Part shown: piece by piece, positions 17,860 to 26,493 of the stretch
Position numbering within the stretch: the stretch's first letter is position 1
How the letters are laid out: every line of letters begins with the position of its first letter
NCBI GenBank assembly: GCA_022482625.1
Contig: JAKVOU010000001.1
Location: 1,908,784 to 1,972,783 of the forward strand
DNA from: Spirochaetia bacterium
GTDB lineage: Bacteria > Spirochaetota > Spirochaetia > Sphaerochaetales > Sphaerochaetaceae
Direction: 5' to 3'
DNA: 64,000 bases
Made by a program: the position numbers and the translations under genes
The notes under the pieces: generated by a model
Database searches by the model: none
What the model saw: the letters and a program-made list of their open reading frames with translations, nothing else
What the model was told of the DNA's origin: nothing

Positions 17860-18241
17860 TCCCAAGAAAATGAAAGCACAGATTGAAGACATCAGCCATG
17901 TTGATGTTCGCAAATGCATGCGATGTGGAAAATGTTCCGCCACATGCCCGAACTATGATGACATGGAATACCATCCCCATCAGTTTGTCTGCATGGTTGA
18001 AAAGGGCGAAATCAGGAAATTGATGGATTCGAACTCTATTTATACCTGTCTTTCCTGCTTTGCCTGCATTGAACGTTGTCCAAGACAAGTAGAACCAGCC
18101 AAGCTCATTGAAGCAACTCGGCTTATGGTAGAACGAGAAAGGGGTGCAAACCATCTCAAGCCTGATATGATCGTGCAGAAGCTGGATGATCAGCTACCTC
18201 AGCAGGCACTGGCCAGTGCCTTCAGAAAATATACGAAATAA
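17852..18241 (+). CDS. hdrC: Heterodisulfide-reductase subunit C homologue (HdrC)
   Basis: The 129-residue iron-sulfur protein has two 4Fe-4S motifs, CMRCGKCSATCP (about residues 22-33) and CLSCFACIERCP (about 65-76). It starts at ATG 17852 after AAAGGAG, inside the end of hdrB. HdrC passes electrons between HdrA and HdrB. Length and cysteine spacing are normal for the family and no transmembrane segment is present, so the complex is soluble. Confidence 0.88.
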   Translation: MDDPKKMKAQIEDISHVDVRKCMRCGKCSATCPNYDDMEYHPHQFVCMVEKGEIRKLMDSNSIYTCLSCFACIERCPRQVEPAKLIEATRLMVERERGANHLKPDMIVQKLDDQLPQQALASAFRKYTK

Positions 18242-18250
18242 GGACGCAAC

Positions 18251-20242
18251 ATGCAGAAAATCGGTGTTTTTGTGTGCCATTGTGGTACAAATATAGCTGC
18301 TACCGTTGACGTAGAACAGGTAGCACAGGCCCTAGGGAAAGAACCTGGTGTCGTCATGGCTGTGCATTATCAGTATATGTGTTCCCAATCCGGCCAAGAC
18401 ATGATCAAGGATGCAATCAAGGAAAAGGGACTTACAGGAGTCGTCATATGTTCCTGTTCGCCACGAATGCATGAAGCAACATTCAGAAAAGCAGCAGCTT
18501 CCGTCGGCATGAACCCCTTTATGGTGGAAATTGCAAATATCAGGGAACAATGCTCATGGATCCACAAGGATCGTCAGGAAGCAACTCAAAAAGCAATTGC
18601 GTTGGGCAGAGCCGCCATAGCAAAAGTACATCTCAATGCACCGCTGACAGCCGGAGAGACTCCGGTTGCAAAAAAAGCATTGGTAATCGGAGGTGGCATT
18701 GCAGGCATACAGGCTGCCTTGGATATAGCAGAAGCAGGTTTTGAAGTTGATATCGTAGAGAAAGAACCGACGATCGGTGGCAAGATGACACAACTTGACA
18801 AGACCTTTCCGACCTTGGATTGTGCAGCCTGTATATTGACACCGAAAATGGTTGAATGTGCACAGAATGATAAAATTCATATCCTTTCCTACAGTGAAGT
18901 AACAAAAGTCAAAGGTTTTGTCGGCAACTTTGACGTTACCATCAGACGTAAGGCACGATATGTAAATGAGGACAAATGCACAGGTTGCGGACTATGCACA
19001 CAGAAATGTCCGCAGAAAAAGATACCAAATGCCTTCAACCTCAATATGGATATGCGCAGGGCCATCTATATCCCCTTTGCCCAAGCGGTACCGAAAGTTG
19101 CAACCATAGACCCGGACCATTGCAAGATGCTCACTTCCGGCAAGTGTGGGCTATGTGCTACGGTCTGTACGGCAGGAGCCATAGACTATAAGCAGAAAGA
19201 CAAGTTTATTGAACAGAAATATGGTGCCATTGTCGTAGCTACAGGATTCAATCCGATCAAAGCAGACGCATTCAATGAACTGGGATACAACCAGTCAAAG
19301 GATGTAGTGACATCCCTCGAATACGAAAGGCTGATGAATGCGGCAGGTCCTACTGACGGAACACTGCTCCGTCCTTCCGATGGCAAACATCCAAAGACCA
19401 TCGTATTCGTACAGTGCGTAGGATCCAGGGATACGACCTGCAGGGGCAAGGAATATTGTTCCAAGATCTGCTGCATGTATACGGCCAAACATGCCATGCT
19501 TACCAGAGAAAAATATCCAGATACTGATGTCTATGTCTTCTATATAGACGTCAGGACACCAGGCAAGGGCTTCGATGAGTTTTACAGAAGAGCCGTGGAA
19601 CAGTATGGCGTCCACTATATCAAAGGTCAGGTAGGAAAAGTTTCCCCCTTGTCTGACGGCACGCTGGAAGTACAGGCTTCAGACTTGCTCATGGACGAAC
19701 AGCTGAAGATAAAGGCAGACATGGTCGTGTTGGCAGTTGCCATGGAAGCCGACAAAACGGCCCGTCCTCTCGCCACCATGCTTACAGCCAGTATGGATAC
19801 CAATGATTTCTTTACCGAAGCCCATCCTAAATTACGCCCGGTTGAAAGTCCTACGGCTGGTATTTTCCTGGCAGGAGCCTGCCAGGGGCCGAAGGATATT
19901 CCAGATACAGTAGCCCAAGCAGGAGCTGCAGCATCAAAGGTCATCGGCCTTCTGGTCAAGAACAACTTAAAAGGAAATCCCTGTGTCGCACACTGCAACG
20001 AGAACATGTGCAACGGTTGTTCCTCCTGTGAACATGTATGTGCATACGGTGCCATTACATATGTAGCAAAGGAATTCAAGATGCCGGATAGGACAATAGC
20101 CATCAGAAGAGTAGCACAGGTCAACCCTGCGGTATGCCAAGGTTGTGGAGCCTGCACAGTAACCTGTCCTTCCGGAGCCATGGATCTCCAAGGATTCTCA
20201 AACAGGGAAATCATGGCGGAGGTAGATGCAATATGCCTATGA
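18251..20242 (+). CDS. hdrA: Heterodisulfide-reductase subunit A homologue, bifurcating flavoprotein (HdrA)
   Basis: The 663-residue protein has the complete HdrA plan: an N-terminal Cys domain (FVCHCGTN, YMCSQSGQ, CSCSPRMHE), an FAD-binding GGGIAGIQAALDIA (about 147-160), the HdrA-specific LDCAACILTPKM (about 189-200), two internal clusters (CTGCGLCTQKCP; CGLCATVC) and two C-terminal ferredoxin clusters (CNGCSSCEHVC; CQGCGACTVTCP). The FAD of HdrA is the site of electron bifurcation in characterised complexes. It lies between hdrC and flxD, with a 10-base overlap into the latter. Confidence 0.92.
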   Translation: MQKIGVFVCHCGTNIAATVDVEQVAQALGKEPGVVMAVHYQYMCSQSGQDMIKDAIKEKGLTGVVICSCSPRMHEATFRKAAASVGMNPFMVEIANIREQCSWIHKDRQEATQKAIALGRAAIAKVHLNAPLTAGETPVAKKALVIGGGIAGIQAALDIAEAGFEVDIVEKEPTIGGKMTQLDKTFPTLDCAACILTPKMVECAQNDKIHILSYSEVTKVKGFVGNFDVTIRRKARYVNEDKCTGCGLCTQKCPQKKIPNAFNLNMDMRRAIYIPFAQAVPKVATIDPDHCKMLTSGKCGLCATVCTAGAIDYKQKDKFIEQKYGAIVVATGFNPIKADAFNELGYNQSKDVVTSLEYERLMNAAGPTDGTLLRPSDGKHPKTIVFVQCVGSRDTTCRGKEYCSKICCMYTAKHAMLTREKYPDTDVYVFYIDVRTPGKGFDEFYRRAVEQYGVHYIKGQVGKVSPLSDGTLEVQASDLLMDEQLKIKADMVVLAVAMEADKTARPLATMLTASMDTNDFFTEAHPKLRPVESPTAGIFLAGACQGPKDIPDTVAQAGAAASKVIGLLVKNNLKGNPCVAHCNENMCNGCSSCEHVCAYGAITYVAKEFKMPDRTIAIRRVAQVNPAVCQGCGACTVTCPSGAMDLQGFSNREIMAEVDAICL

Positions 20243-20676
20243 CAAAAAAAGAATTCAGACCAAAGATCATCGCATTCTGCTGCAATTGGTGTTCCTACGC
20301 AGGGGCGGACCTTGCAGGAACAAACAGATTGAATTATCCGGCAGACGTAAAGATTATCCGTGTGCCCTGTTCCTGCAGGGTAAATCCCCTGTTCATCCTG
20401 CGGGCATTCCAACGTGGTGCTGACGGAGTCATTATCTGCGGTTGTCATCCCGGGGATTGTCACTATACCAGCGGCAATTACTTTGCCAGAAGGCGTATGA
20501 CCTTGCTTTTTTCCATGCTTGGCTACTTGGGCATTGAACATGGAAGAACAAGAGTTGCATGGGTCTCTGCCGCAGAAGGTGCAAAGTTTGCTGCAACTAT
20601 GGACAGTTTTGTCCAAACCGTTGCTCAACTAGGAGAGAACACACGCTTGGAGGATTTGCGATGCAAGAACAACTGA
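20233..20676 (+). CDS. flxD: FlxD / MvhD-like iron-sulfur protein
   Basis: ATG 20233 follows GGCGGAGGT inside the end of hdrA, giving 147 residues; the frame upstream is a shadow of hdrA. Family cysteines are visible in FCCNWCSYAGADLAG, VPCSCRVNP and CGCHPGDCHY. MvhD carries a 2Fe-2S cluster and connects an electron-input module to HdrA. Here the input module is not a hydrogenase but the FlxCBA proteins encoded next. Overlaps on both sides indicate tight coupling. Confidence 0.88.
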   Translation: MPMTKKEFRPKIIAFCCNWCSYAGADLAGTNRLNYPADVKIIRVPCSCRVNPLFILRAFQRGADGVIICGCHPGDCHYTSGNYFARRRMTLLFSMLGYLGIEHGRTRVAWVSAAEGAKFAATMDSFVQTVAQLGENTRLEDLRCKNN

Positions 20677-21635
20677 TTACAAGAGCAAAGGAACTGCTTG
20701 CGGACGGAACCGTCAGCAGAATTGCCGGATGGAGAAAAGGTGAATTTGACTATGACTTGAGTCCAAGCTGCTTTACTTCGGCAGAGGACCTTGAGCATAA
20801 TTTCATCTACAACGAATTCTCAGCTTCCAATCTCTCAAAGTATATGATTGCATTGTCCAAGAAAGACGGAAAGACACTGGTCTTCCTGAAACCCTGTGAT
20901 ACCTATAGTTTCCAGCAATTGGTCAATGAGCATAGGATACAAAGAGAAAAGGTCTATATCATCGGTATTCCCTGCAACGGCAATGTCGACATCGTACTTG
21001 CCCGCCAACAGCTGGGAGATGGGATACTCTCAATGAGCCTTGAAAATGGAAAGATAACCTGCAATACCTTGTATGGCACGAAAGAAATCGCTTTTGAAGA
21101 TCTTCTGCTTGAACGTTGCAGGAACTGCAAAAGCCAAAAACACGTCATCTATGATGAGCTGATAGGACCAGAAGGAAAGTTGCAGGAAAGCCATCGGTTC
21201 GATGAAGTCGACAGACTTGAAGCCATGACATCTAAACAAAGATTTGGCTTTTGGAAGCAGGAGCTGTCAAAATGTATCCGCTGCAATGCCTGCCGCAATG
21301 TATGCCCTGCCTGCAGCTGTGAAAAATGTGTCTTTGATAATCCTGACTCAGGATTCCAGAACAAAGCAGCTTCCGTTCAGTTTGAAGATGATATGTTCCA
21401 TATCATCAGGGCATTCCATGTCGCAGGAAGATGTACGGACTGTGGAGAATGTTCGAGGGTCTGCCCGGAACATATTCCGTTGCATCTGCTCAACAGAAAG
21501 TTCATCAAGGACATCAATGCACTTTATGGAACCTATCAGGCAGGAGCGATACAGGATAGCATTTCTCCCCTGACAAGCTACACTACCGGAGATGCAGATC
21601 CTTCGATTATTACGGATAAAGGAGAAGAAGCATGA
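20661..21635 (+). CDS. flxC: FlxC-like 4Fe-4S ferredoxin-type protein
   Basis: The 324-residue protein begins at ATG 20661 after TTGGAGG, inside flxD. The N-terminal half has a FrhB/AsrA-like alpha-beta region (LVFLKPCDTYSFQQLV; IIGIPCNGNVD). The C-terminal half has two cluster motifs, CIRCNACRNVCPAC and CTDCGECSRVCP, as well as a CRNCK pair near 155. This matches the third subunit of HdrABC-FlxABCD complexes, an electron wire between FlxA and FlxD. The assignment of FlxC versus FlxB rests on gene order and size. Confidence 0.75.
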   Translation: MQEQLITRAKELLADGTVSRIAGWRKGEFDYDLSPSCFTSAEDLEHNFIYNEFSASNLSKYMIALSKKDGKTLVFLKPCDTYSFQQLVNEHRIQREKVYIIGIPCNGNVDIVLARQQLGDGILSMSLENGKITCNTLYGTKEIAFEDLLLERCRNCKSQKHVIYDELIGPEGKLQESHRFDEVDRLEAMTSKQRFGFWKQELSKCIRCNACRNVCPACSCEKCVFDNPDSGFQNKAASVQFEDDMFHIIRAFHVAGRCTDCGECSRVCPEHIPLHLLNRKFIKDINALYGTYQAGAIQDSISPLTSYTTGDADPSIITDKGEEA

Positions 21636-22666
21636 TGTTCAGTGTTTCTGAAACAAAACTGTACGAAGTCTTTGCCAAGCTTCAGGAAACAGGTAAAGAG
21701 GTTTTTCTGCCGGTAGATACTGAAAAGGGTGAAGCCGAGTTCAGCAAATGGCAGCAGGGGACAAAATTGAGCCAAGCGCTTAATACAGTCCGCAGTGCCA
21801 AGGATTTTTTCTTTCCTCAGACGGAGAATCTGGTCAATTTCAAGATTGATGGCAAGAACATTGAGATTGAAGATATCAGAACCGAAGGAAAAGATTTCAT
21901 CATCTTCGGGGCACGAGCCTGTGATGTAGCATCTTTTTCCTTGCTTGACATGACATTTTTGGCTGATCCGATAGACACCTATTATGCAAACAGAAGGAAG
22001 CATGGCATCATCATTTCCCTTGCCTGCAGCAAGCCTGCAGCGACTTGTTTCTGTCCTCTCTTCGGTATAGATGCCACCCAGCCCAATGGTGATATTGATG
22101 CCTACCAAGTAGCAGACAGATTCTTCTTCACAGCAAAAAGTGACAAAGGCAAAGCCTTGCTTGAAGAAATCAAGCCCATGCTTGACACTTCATCAGATGA
22201 CAAGGAAGTTGAAGAACAAAAAGTAGCCACAAAGGAAATACTTGGCAAACTTCCTTTTGCCAATCTTGATCTCAGCCGTTTCAAGGGTGAAAACATGAAG
22301 GAAATCTTCAACAGCAAGGCATGGGAATCACTTTCACAGATGTGCCTTGGCTGCGGTACCTGTACCTTCGTCTGCCCGACCTGCCAATGCTTTGACATCA
22401 GGGACTTTGATACGGGACATGGTATCAAAAGATTCCGTTGCTGGGACAGCTGCATGTACAGTGATTTTACCCAGATGGCTGCAGCAAATCCAAGACATAC
22501 ACAGAAAGAACGCTTCAGACAAAGATTCATGCACAAACTGGTCTACTATCCACAGAACTATGACGGAACCTATGGCTGTGTAGGATGTGGGCGTTGCCTG
22601 AACAAATGTCCTATTTCGATGAACATCGTCAAGGTCATCAAGAAGCTAGGAGAAGAACAATGGTAG
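21632..22666 (+). CDS. flxB: FlxB-like 4Fe-4S protein (anaerobic sulfite reductase subunit A-like)
   Basis: The 344-residue protein overlaps the previous gene by ATGA. It contains IIFGARACDVASFSLLDMTF near residue 90, a block shared with AsrA and hydrogenase beta subunits, and two 4Fe-4S motifs, CLGCGTCTFVCPTC (about 238) and CVGCGRCLNKCP (about 320), plus a CWDSCMY element between them. It would relay electrons from the NAD(P)H-oxidising FlxA. In sulfite reduction an AsrA/AsrB pair performs the analogous task; no asrC gene is present here. Confidence 0.78.
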   Translation: MMFSVSETKLYEVFAKLQETGKEVFLPVDTEKGEAEFSKWQQGTKLSQALNTVRSAKDFFFPQTENLVNFKIDGKNIEIEDIRTEGKDFIIFGARACDVASFSLLDMTFLADPIDTYYANRRKHGIIISLACSKPAATCFCPLFGIDATQPNGDIDAYQVADRFFFTAKSDKGKALLEEIKPMLDTSSDDKEVEEQKVATKEILGKLPFANLDLSRFKGENMKEIFNSKAWESLSQMCLGCGTCTFVCPTCQCFDIRDFDTGHGIKRFRCWDSCMYSDFTQMAAANPRHTQKERFRQRFMHKLVYYPQNYDGTYGCVGCGRCLNKCPISMNIVKVIKKLGEEQW

Positions 22667-23490
22667 CAAAGGAAGCTTTGATCCCGTCCGTCGGTGTCGT
22701 TACGGAAATCCGCAGGGAAACTCCTGATGTCAAGACATTCAGAGTCGTCGGAAAAGATGGAAAGAAACTCTTTGAGCATATGCCGGGACAATGTGCCATG
22801 CTTTCCGTCCCAGGTATCAGTGAAGCAATGATTTCCATTACTTCTTCGCCTACATGTACCGATTATATGGAATTCAGCATCAAAAAATGTGGCTGTCTTA
22901 CCTCATGGTTACATGACATGGAACCTGGACAGCAAATTACGGTAAGAGGACCTTACGGTAACTGTTTTCCTGTGGAATCAGAACTCAAAGGACAGGATCT
23001 ACTGTTTATTTCAGGAGGGATAGGCCTTGCGCCCCTCCATTCGGTAATCAACTATGTCCGAGACAAAAGAGACCAATATGGATCCATCCAAATCATTTAT
23101 GGTTCCCGTTCGAAGGAAGATCTTGTCGACTATGGAGAGATCATCAACGAATGGGAAGAAGATTCCTCAATTGCCGTAAACCTTACAATTGACCGTGAAC
23201 AAAACGGTTGGAACGGGCATGTCGGTTTTGTACCGAACTATGTGAAGGAACTAAAGCCAAAAACATCCAGGAAGGTGCTTATCTGTGGCCCTCCGATCAT
23301 GATCAAGTACACATTGGCTGGATTGAAAGAACTTGGTTTCGAGGACACGCAGATTTATACCACCATGGAAATGAGGATGAAATGCGGAGTCGGCAAATGC
23401 GGAAGATGTAATATCGGCAACAAATATGTTTGCAAGGACGGTCCTGTTTTCCGTTTCGATGAATTAGGCGAACTGCCTGATGAATATTGA
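22660..23490 (+). CDS. flxA: FlxA-like NAD(P)H-oxidising flavoprotein (AsrB/ferredoxin-NADP reductase fold)
   Basis: ATG 22660 follows CTAGGAG and gives 276 residues. The FAD domain contains the GQCAMLSVPGISEAMISITS block, the NAD(P) domain has LLFISGGIGLAPLHSVI and VLICGPPIMIKYTLAGL, and the C-terminus carries a 2Fe-2S-type cysteine set (MKCGVGKCGRCNIGNKYVC). This is the electron entry of Hdr-Flx complexes and is expected to use NADH. It is adjacent to the FrdB-like gene. The nucleotide preference cannot be decided from sequence alone. Confidence 0.85.
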   Translation: MVAKEALIPSVGVVTEIRRETPDVKTFRVVGKDGKKLFEHMPGQCAMLSVPGISEAMISITSSPTCTDYMEFSIKKCGCLTSWLHDMEPGQQITVRGPYGNCFPVESELKGQDLLFISGGIGLAPLHSVINYVRDKRDQYGSIQIIYGSRSKEDLVDYGEIINEWEEDSSIAVNLTIDREQNGWNGHVGFVPNYVKELKPKTSRKVLICGPPIMIKYTLAGLKELGFEDTQIYTTMEMRMKCGVGKCGRCNIGNKYVCKDGPVFRFDELGELPDEY

Positions 23491-23504
23491 TTGAGGTTTG
23501 GAAT

Positions 23505-24182
23505 ATGAGTGACAAAATGATTGATGTTTTCTTTTTTGGCAAAAAGTATAAGGTACCGGAAAACCTGACTATTATGACAGCCTTGGAATATGCCGGTTAT
23601 CAATTGGTCCGCGGTGTTGGATGCAGGAATGGCTTCTGTGGAGCCTGTGCAACCATCTACCGTATCAAGGGAGACACAGAACTAAAGACCTGTCTTGCTT
23701 GTCAGACAAAAGTGGAAAAAGATATGTATGTGGCTACCCTGCCATTTTTCCCTTTGGTAAAGCAGCCTTATGATATTGAGAAAATCACCCCATCCCAGGC
23801 AATCATGATGCAGCTATATCCTGAGATATATAGCTGTGTCGGTTGCAATGCATGTACAAAGGCATGCCCACAGGGATTGAATGTCATGCAGTACATTGCC
23901 TATGCACAACGTGGCGAATTTGATAAATGTGCAGCAGAATCCTTTGACTGCGTCATGTGCGGCATTTGTTCTTCCCGTTGCCCTGCTGGAATTTCACATC
24001 CCCAAGTCGCTCTTCTTGCTAGAAGAATCAATGGTAAATATCTTACCCCCAAAAGCAAGGACCTTGAAAATAGGGTACAGGAAATCAAAGACGGTAAATT
24101 TGAGGATTTTATCCAAGTATTGATGAACAAACCACTTGATGAAATCAAAAAGCTGTATGAAACCAGGGATATCGAAAAGTAA
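23505..24182 (+). CDS. Fumarate reductase/succinate dehydrogenase iron-sulfur subunit-like protein (FrdB/TfrB N-terminal-like)
   Basis: ATG 23505 is preferred over TTG 23487. The 225 residues contain a plant-type 2Fe-2S domain (Cys40, Cys45, Cys48, Cys63/66: CRNGFCGAC...TCLAC) and two full 4Fe-4S motifs, CVGCNACTKACP (111-122) and CVMCGICSSRCP (149-160). Classical FrdB has a 3Fe-4S centre in the last position; here all four cysteines are present. No CCG (HdrB-like) C-terminal domain is attached, unlike the archaeal thiol:fumarate reductase TfrB; that role could be filled by the separate HdrB of this operon. Confidence 0.78.
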   Translation: MSDKMIDVFFFGKKYKVPENLTIMTALEYAGYQLVRGVGCRNGFCGACATIYRIKGDTELKTCLACQTKVEKDMYVATLPFFPLVKQPYDIEKITPSQAIMMQLYPEIYSCVGCNACTKACPQGLNVMQYIAYAQRGEFDKCAAESFDCVMCGICSSRCPAGISHPQVALLARRINGKYLTPKSKDLENRVQEIKDGKFEDFIQVLMNKPLDEIKKLYETRDIEK

Positions 24183-24192
24183 GGAGCTAAGA

Positions 24193-25797
24193 ATGTATAC
24201 CGATGAAAACATGCTTGCATCCATTGAGAAAGTGGAAGCAGCAAGACAAAATAATGCTGTCCTGGAACCAAAGAGGATGGATGCAGATGAAAAGGACACT
24301 TTGCTGCAGACCTTTCATCCGGACTACATCCAAAACCAGTTTGCAAAACTGGAAATCGGACCGAACAAAGGTGAAAAAGCTCCGCTTGAACTTGTTGACT
24401 TGCTACAGGGAAAAAGCCGTGTCAAAGAAAATCAATTCAACCTTGACAATCCTGACTATGATGTCGATGTGTTGATTATAGGCGGCGGCGGTGCCGGTAC
24501 TGCTGCAGCCATTGAGGCAATCGGTACCGGGGCAAAAGTCTTGGTAGCTACAAAGCTTAGGATGGGAGATGCCAACACAATGATGGCAGAAGGAGGCATC
24601 CAAGCTGCCGATGGACCAAACGACAGTCCTGCAATCCACTATCTGGATGCATACGGCGGCGGGCATTTTGCAGCAAAACCTGAACTTCTTTACAAGTTGG
24701 TCACGGAAGCTCCAGAAGCAATCCAATGGCTCAATGGTTTAGGCGTCGAGTTCGATAAAAGAGCAGACGGCACTATGGTCACGACTCATGGCGGTGGTAC
24801 AAGTCGCAAGCGTATGCATGCCGCAAAAGACTATTCTGGTGCTGAAATTATGCGCACACTACGTGATGAAGCCATCAATCGTGGTGTTACCATCGTCGAC
24901 TTCACTGCAGCAATAGAATTACTTCTTGATAACGAAGGCAAGGCTGCAGGAGCCGTACTCCTCAACATGGAAACAGGTGAACACCTGATTGCAAAATCTA
25001 AGACAGTCATCATTGCAACAGGAGGTGCAGGACGGTTACATTACCAAGGTTTTCCTACTTCCAACCATTACGGGGCAACAGCTGATGGCTTGATCATTGC
25101 ATATCGCGCAGGAGCAAAATTACTTTATCAGGATACACTTCAATACCATCCTACGGGCGCAGCTTTCCCTGAACAGATCTTCGGAGCTTTGGTGACAGAA
25201 AAAGTCCGGTCACTAGGAGCAAAACTTGTTAACAAAGATGGAGTAGTTTTCATGCATCCGCTGGAAACAAGAGATGTCACGGCTGCTTCCGTCATCAGAG
25301 AATGCAAAGAACGCAAAATGGGTATCGAGACCCCCAGCGGCGGTCAGGGTGTATGGCTTGATACTCCAATGATTGAACTGAAAGGTGGCGAAGGTACTAT
25401 CGAAAGACGGATTCCTGCAATGCTCAGGATGTTCAGCAAGTATGACATTGATATCAGAAAGGAACCAATCTTGGTTTATCCTACTTTGCATTACCAAAAT
25501 GGTGGCATCGATATCAATGCAGATTGTATGAGCAATATTGAGAATCTCTATGTTGCAGGAGAAGCTGTAGGTGGTATTCATGGCCGAAACCGGTTGATGG
25601 GAAATTCTCTTCTCGATACAGTAGTGTTCGGCAGGGACGCAGGTCGCAACGCTGCGCTTCATGCCAAGGATGTAAAGGTTGGCAAGCTTTCGCTTCACCA
25701 TATCACAAAATTTGAAGAAGAGCGAACCAAGGCAGGAATAACCTCCGAGACGTTAAGTCCAAAATTACTGCCTTCCTACACTCACAAGAAGAAATAG
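24193..25797 (+). CDS. Fumarate reductase flavoprotein subunit-like (FrdA/TfrA-like)
   Basis: ATG 24193 follows AAGGAG and gives 534 residues, with about 85 extra N-terminal residues before the FAD motif IIGGGGAGTAAA (about 95-106). Active-site blocks are conserved: QYHPTG (His319), ETRDVTAAS (Arg360, the proton-donor arginine position), HYQNGGID and GRNRLMGNSLLD. The position of the histidine that covalently binds FAD in E. coli FrdA (SHTVAAEGG) is ANTMMAEGG here, so Asn128 replaces it and FAD is probably non-covalent. The C-terminus is shorter than in FrdA. No membrane-anchor subunits (FrdC/D) follow, so the enzyme should be soluble. Confidence 0.82.
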   Translation: MYTDENMLASIEKVEAARQNNAVLEPKRMDADEKDTLLQTFHPDYIQNQFAKLEIGPNKGEKAPLELVDLLQGKSRVKENQFNLDNPDYDVDVLIIGGGGAGTAAAIEAIGTGAKVLVATKLRMGDANTMMAEGGIQAADGPNDSPAIHYLDAYGGGHFAAKPELLYKLVTEAPEAIQWLNGLGVEFDKRADGTMVTTHGGGTSRKRMHAAKDYSGAEIMRTLRDEAINRGVTIVDFTAAIELLLDNEGKAAGAVLLNMETGEHLIAKSKTVIIATGGAGRLHYQGFPTSNHYGATADGLIIAYRAGAKLLYQDTLQYHPTGAAFPEQIFGALVTEKVRSLGAKLVNKDGVVFMHPLETRDVTAASVIRECKERKMGIETPSGGQGVWLDTPMIELKGGEGTIERRIPAMLRMFSKYDIDIRKEPILVYPTLHYQNGGIDINADCMSNIENLYVAGEAVGGIHGRNRLMGNSLLDTVVFGRDAGRNAALHAKDVKVGKLSLHHITKFEEERTKAGITSETLSPKLLPSYTHKKK

Positions 25798-25809
25798 GAG
25801 TCAACTATA

Positions 25810-26196
25810 ATGAGTTCCGCTGTAATTCTAGAAACAATCATGTACATTTGTTTTGGAGCTTCATGGCCAATGTCCATCAACAGATCCTACAAATCACGTT
25901 CAACAAAAGGCAAAAGCCTGATGTTCATGTGCTTTATCGGGTTTGGATATCTGTGCGGCATCGGTGCAAAGCTTATTACTGGTACATTCAATCTTGCCTT
26001 TTATGTATTGGTGCTGAACATCGTCTTGGTTTCAACTGATATTGGTTTGTATTTCCGCAACAAAAAAATAGAAGCTGCAGAAGAAGCAAAACAAGCTATT
26101 GAAACAGTAGAGGCCGCAGAAGAAATTGGAGAAGCTGTTGCTAATGCTGAAGCCGTCGGTGCCATAGAAGAAGCTGTTGCTGAGCATCTTGACTAA
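25810..26196 (+). CDS. Small PQ-loop/SemiSWEET-like membrane protein with charged C-terminal tail
   Basis: The 128-residue protein has about three hydrophobic segments (residues 5-20, 37-57, 60-80) and the stretch FGASWPMSINRSYKSRSTKG, which resembles a PQ-loop repeat of SWEET-type proteins. The last 45 residues are a Glu/Ala-rich predicted coiled coil. It lies inside the fumarate-reductase operon, 12 bases after the flavoprotein gene, with its own AGGAG site. It could move a dicarboxylate or simply tether the soluble complex to the membrane. Both are speculation. Confidence 0.5.
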   Translation: MSSAVILETIMYICFGASWPMSINRSYKSRSTKGKSLMFMCFIGFGYLCGIGAKLITGTFNLAFYVLVLNIVLVSTDIGLYFRNKKIEAAEEAKQAIETVEAAEEIGEAVANAEAVGAIEEAVAEHLD

Positions 26197-26213
26197 CAAT
26201 GAGGTCTGACAGA

Positions 26214-26471
26214 ATGAAAATAGAACTATGCTTAGGGTCTTCCTGCCACGTCAAAGGAGCCCAAAATATACTGAAATTGCTTAAAGAAGCCATCAAAGCC
26301 CATAATTTGGAAAACAAAGTTACGCTTGCTGGAACCTTGTGTCTAGGGCATTGTGGTGAACCGGGAGCAAATCTAAAGATCGGTGAAGAAATTATTACAG
26401 GTATCACAAAAGACAACTTTGATGAGTTCTTCAAAAACAAGGTAATAAAGCCTTTGGCAACTGCCGAGTAG
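26214..26471 (+). CDS. NuoE-like thioredoxin-fold 2Fe-2S protein
   Basis: ATG 26214 is chosen over 26199 because GAGG lies 9 bases before it. The 85-residue protein has CLGSSC (C-x4-C) near the start and CLGHC (C-x3-C) near residue 43, the ligand pattern of the 2Fe-2S cluster in NuoE/HydC-type subunits. It is the last gene of the succinate-pathway operon, before a terminator. NuoE-type proteins normally work with an NADH-binding NuoF subunit, which is absent here, so it may be a free electron carrier. Confidence 0.78.
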   Translation: MKIELCLGSSCHVKGAQNILKLLKEAIKAHNLENKVTLAGTLCLGHCGEPGANLKIGEEIITGITKDNFDEFFKNKVIKPLATAE

Positions 26472-26493
26472 TAGATCAAATAAATCATAGAGG

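Noticed and set aside
17050-23490. A methanogen-type Hdr-Mvh hydrogenase complex
   Set aside because: There are no MvhA/MvhG hydrogenase genes; the electron input is the Flx flavoprotein set, and the context is bacterial succinate fermentation.
21632-23490. Anaerobic sulfite reductase (AsrAB)
   Set aside because: The proteins resemble AsrA and AsrB, but the sirohaem subunit AsrC is missing and the genes lie inside an hdr-flx arrangement.
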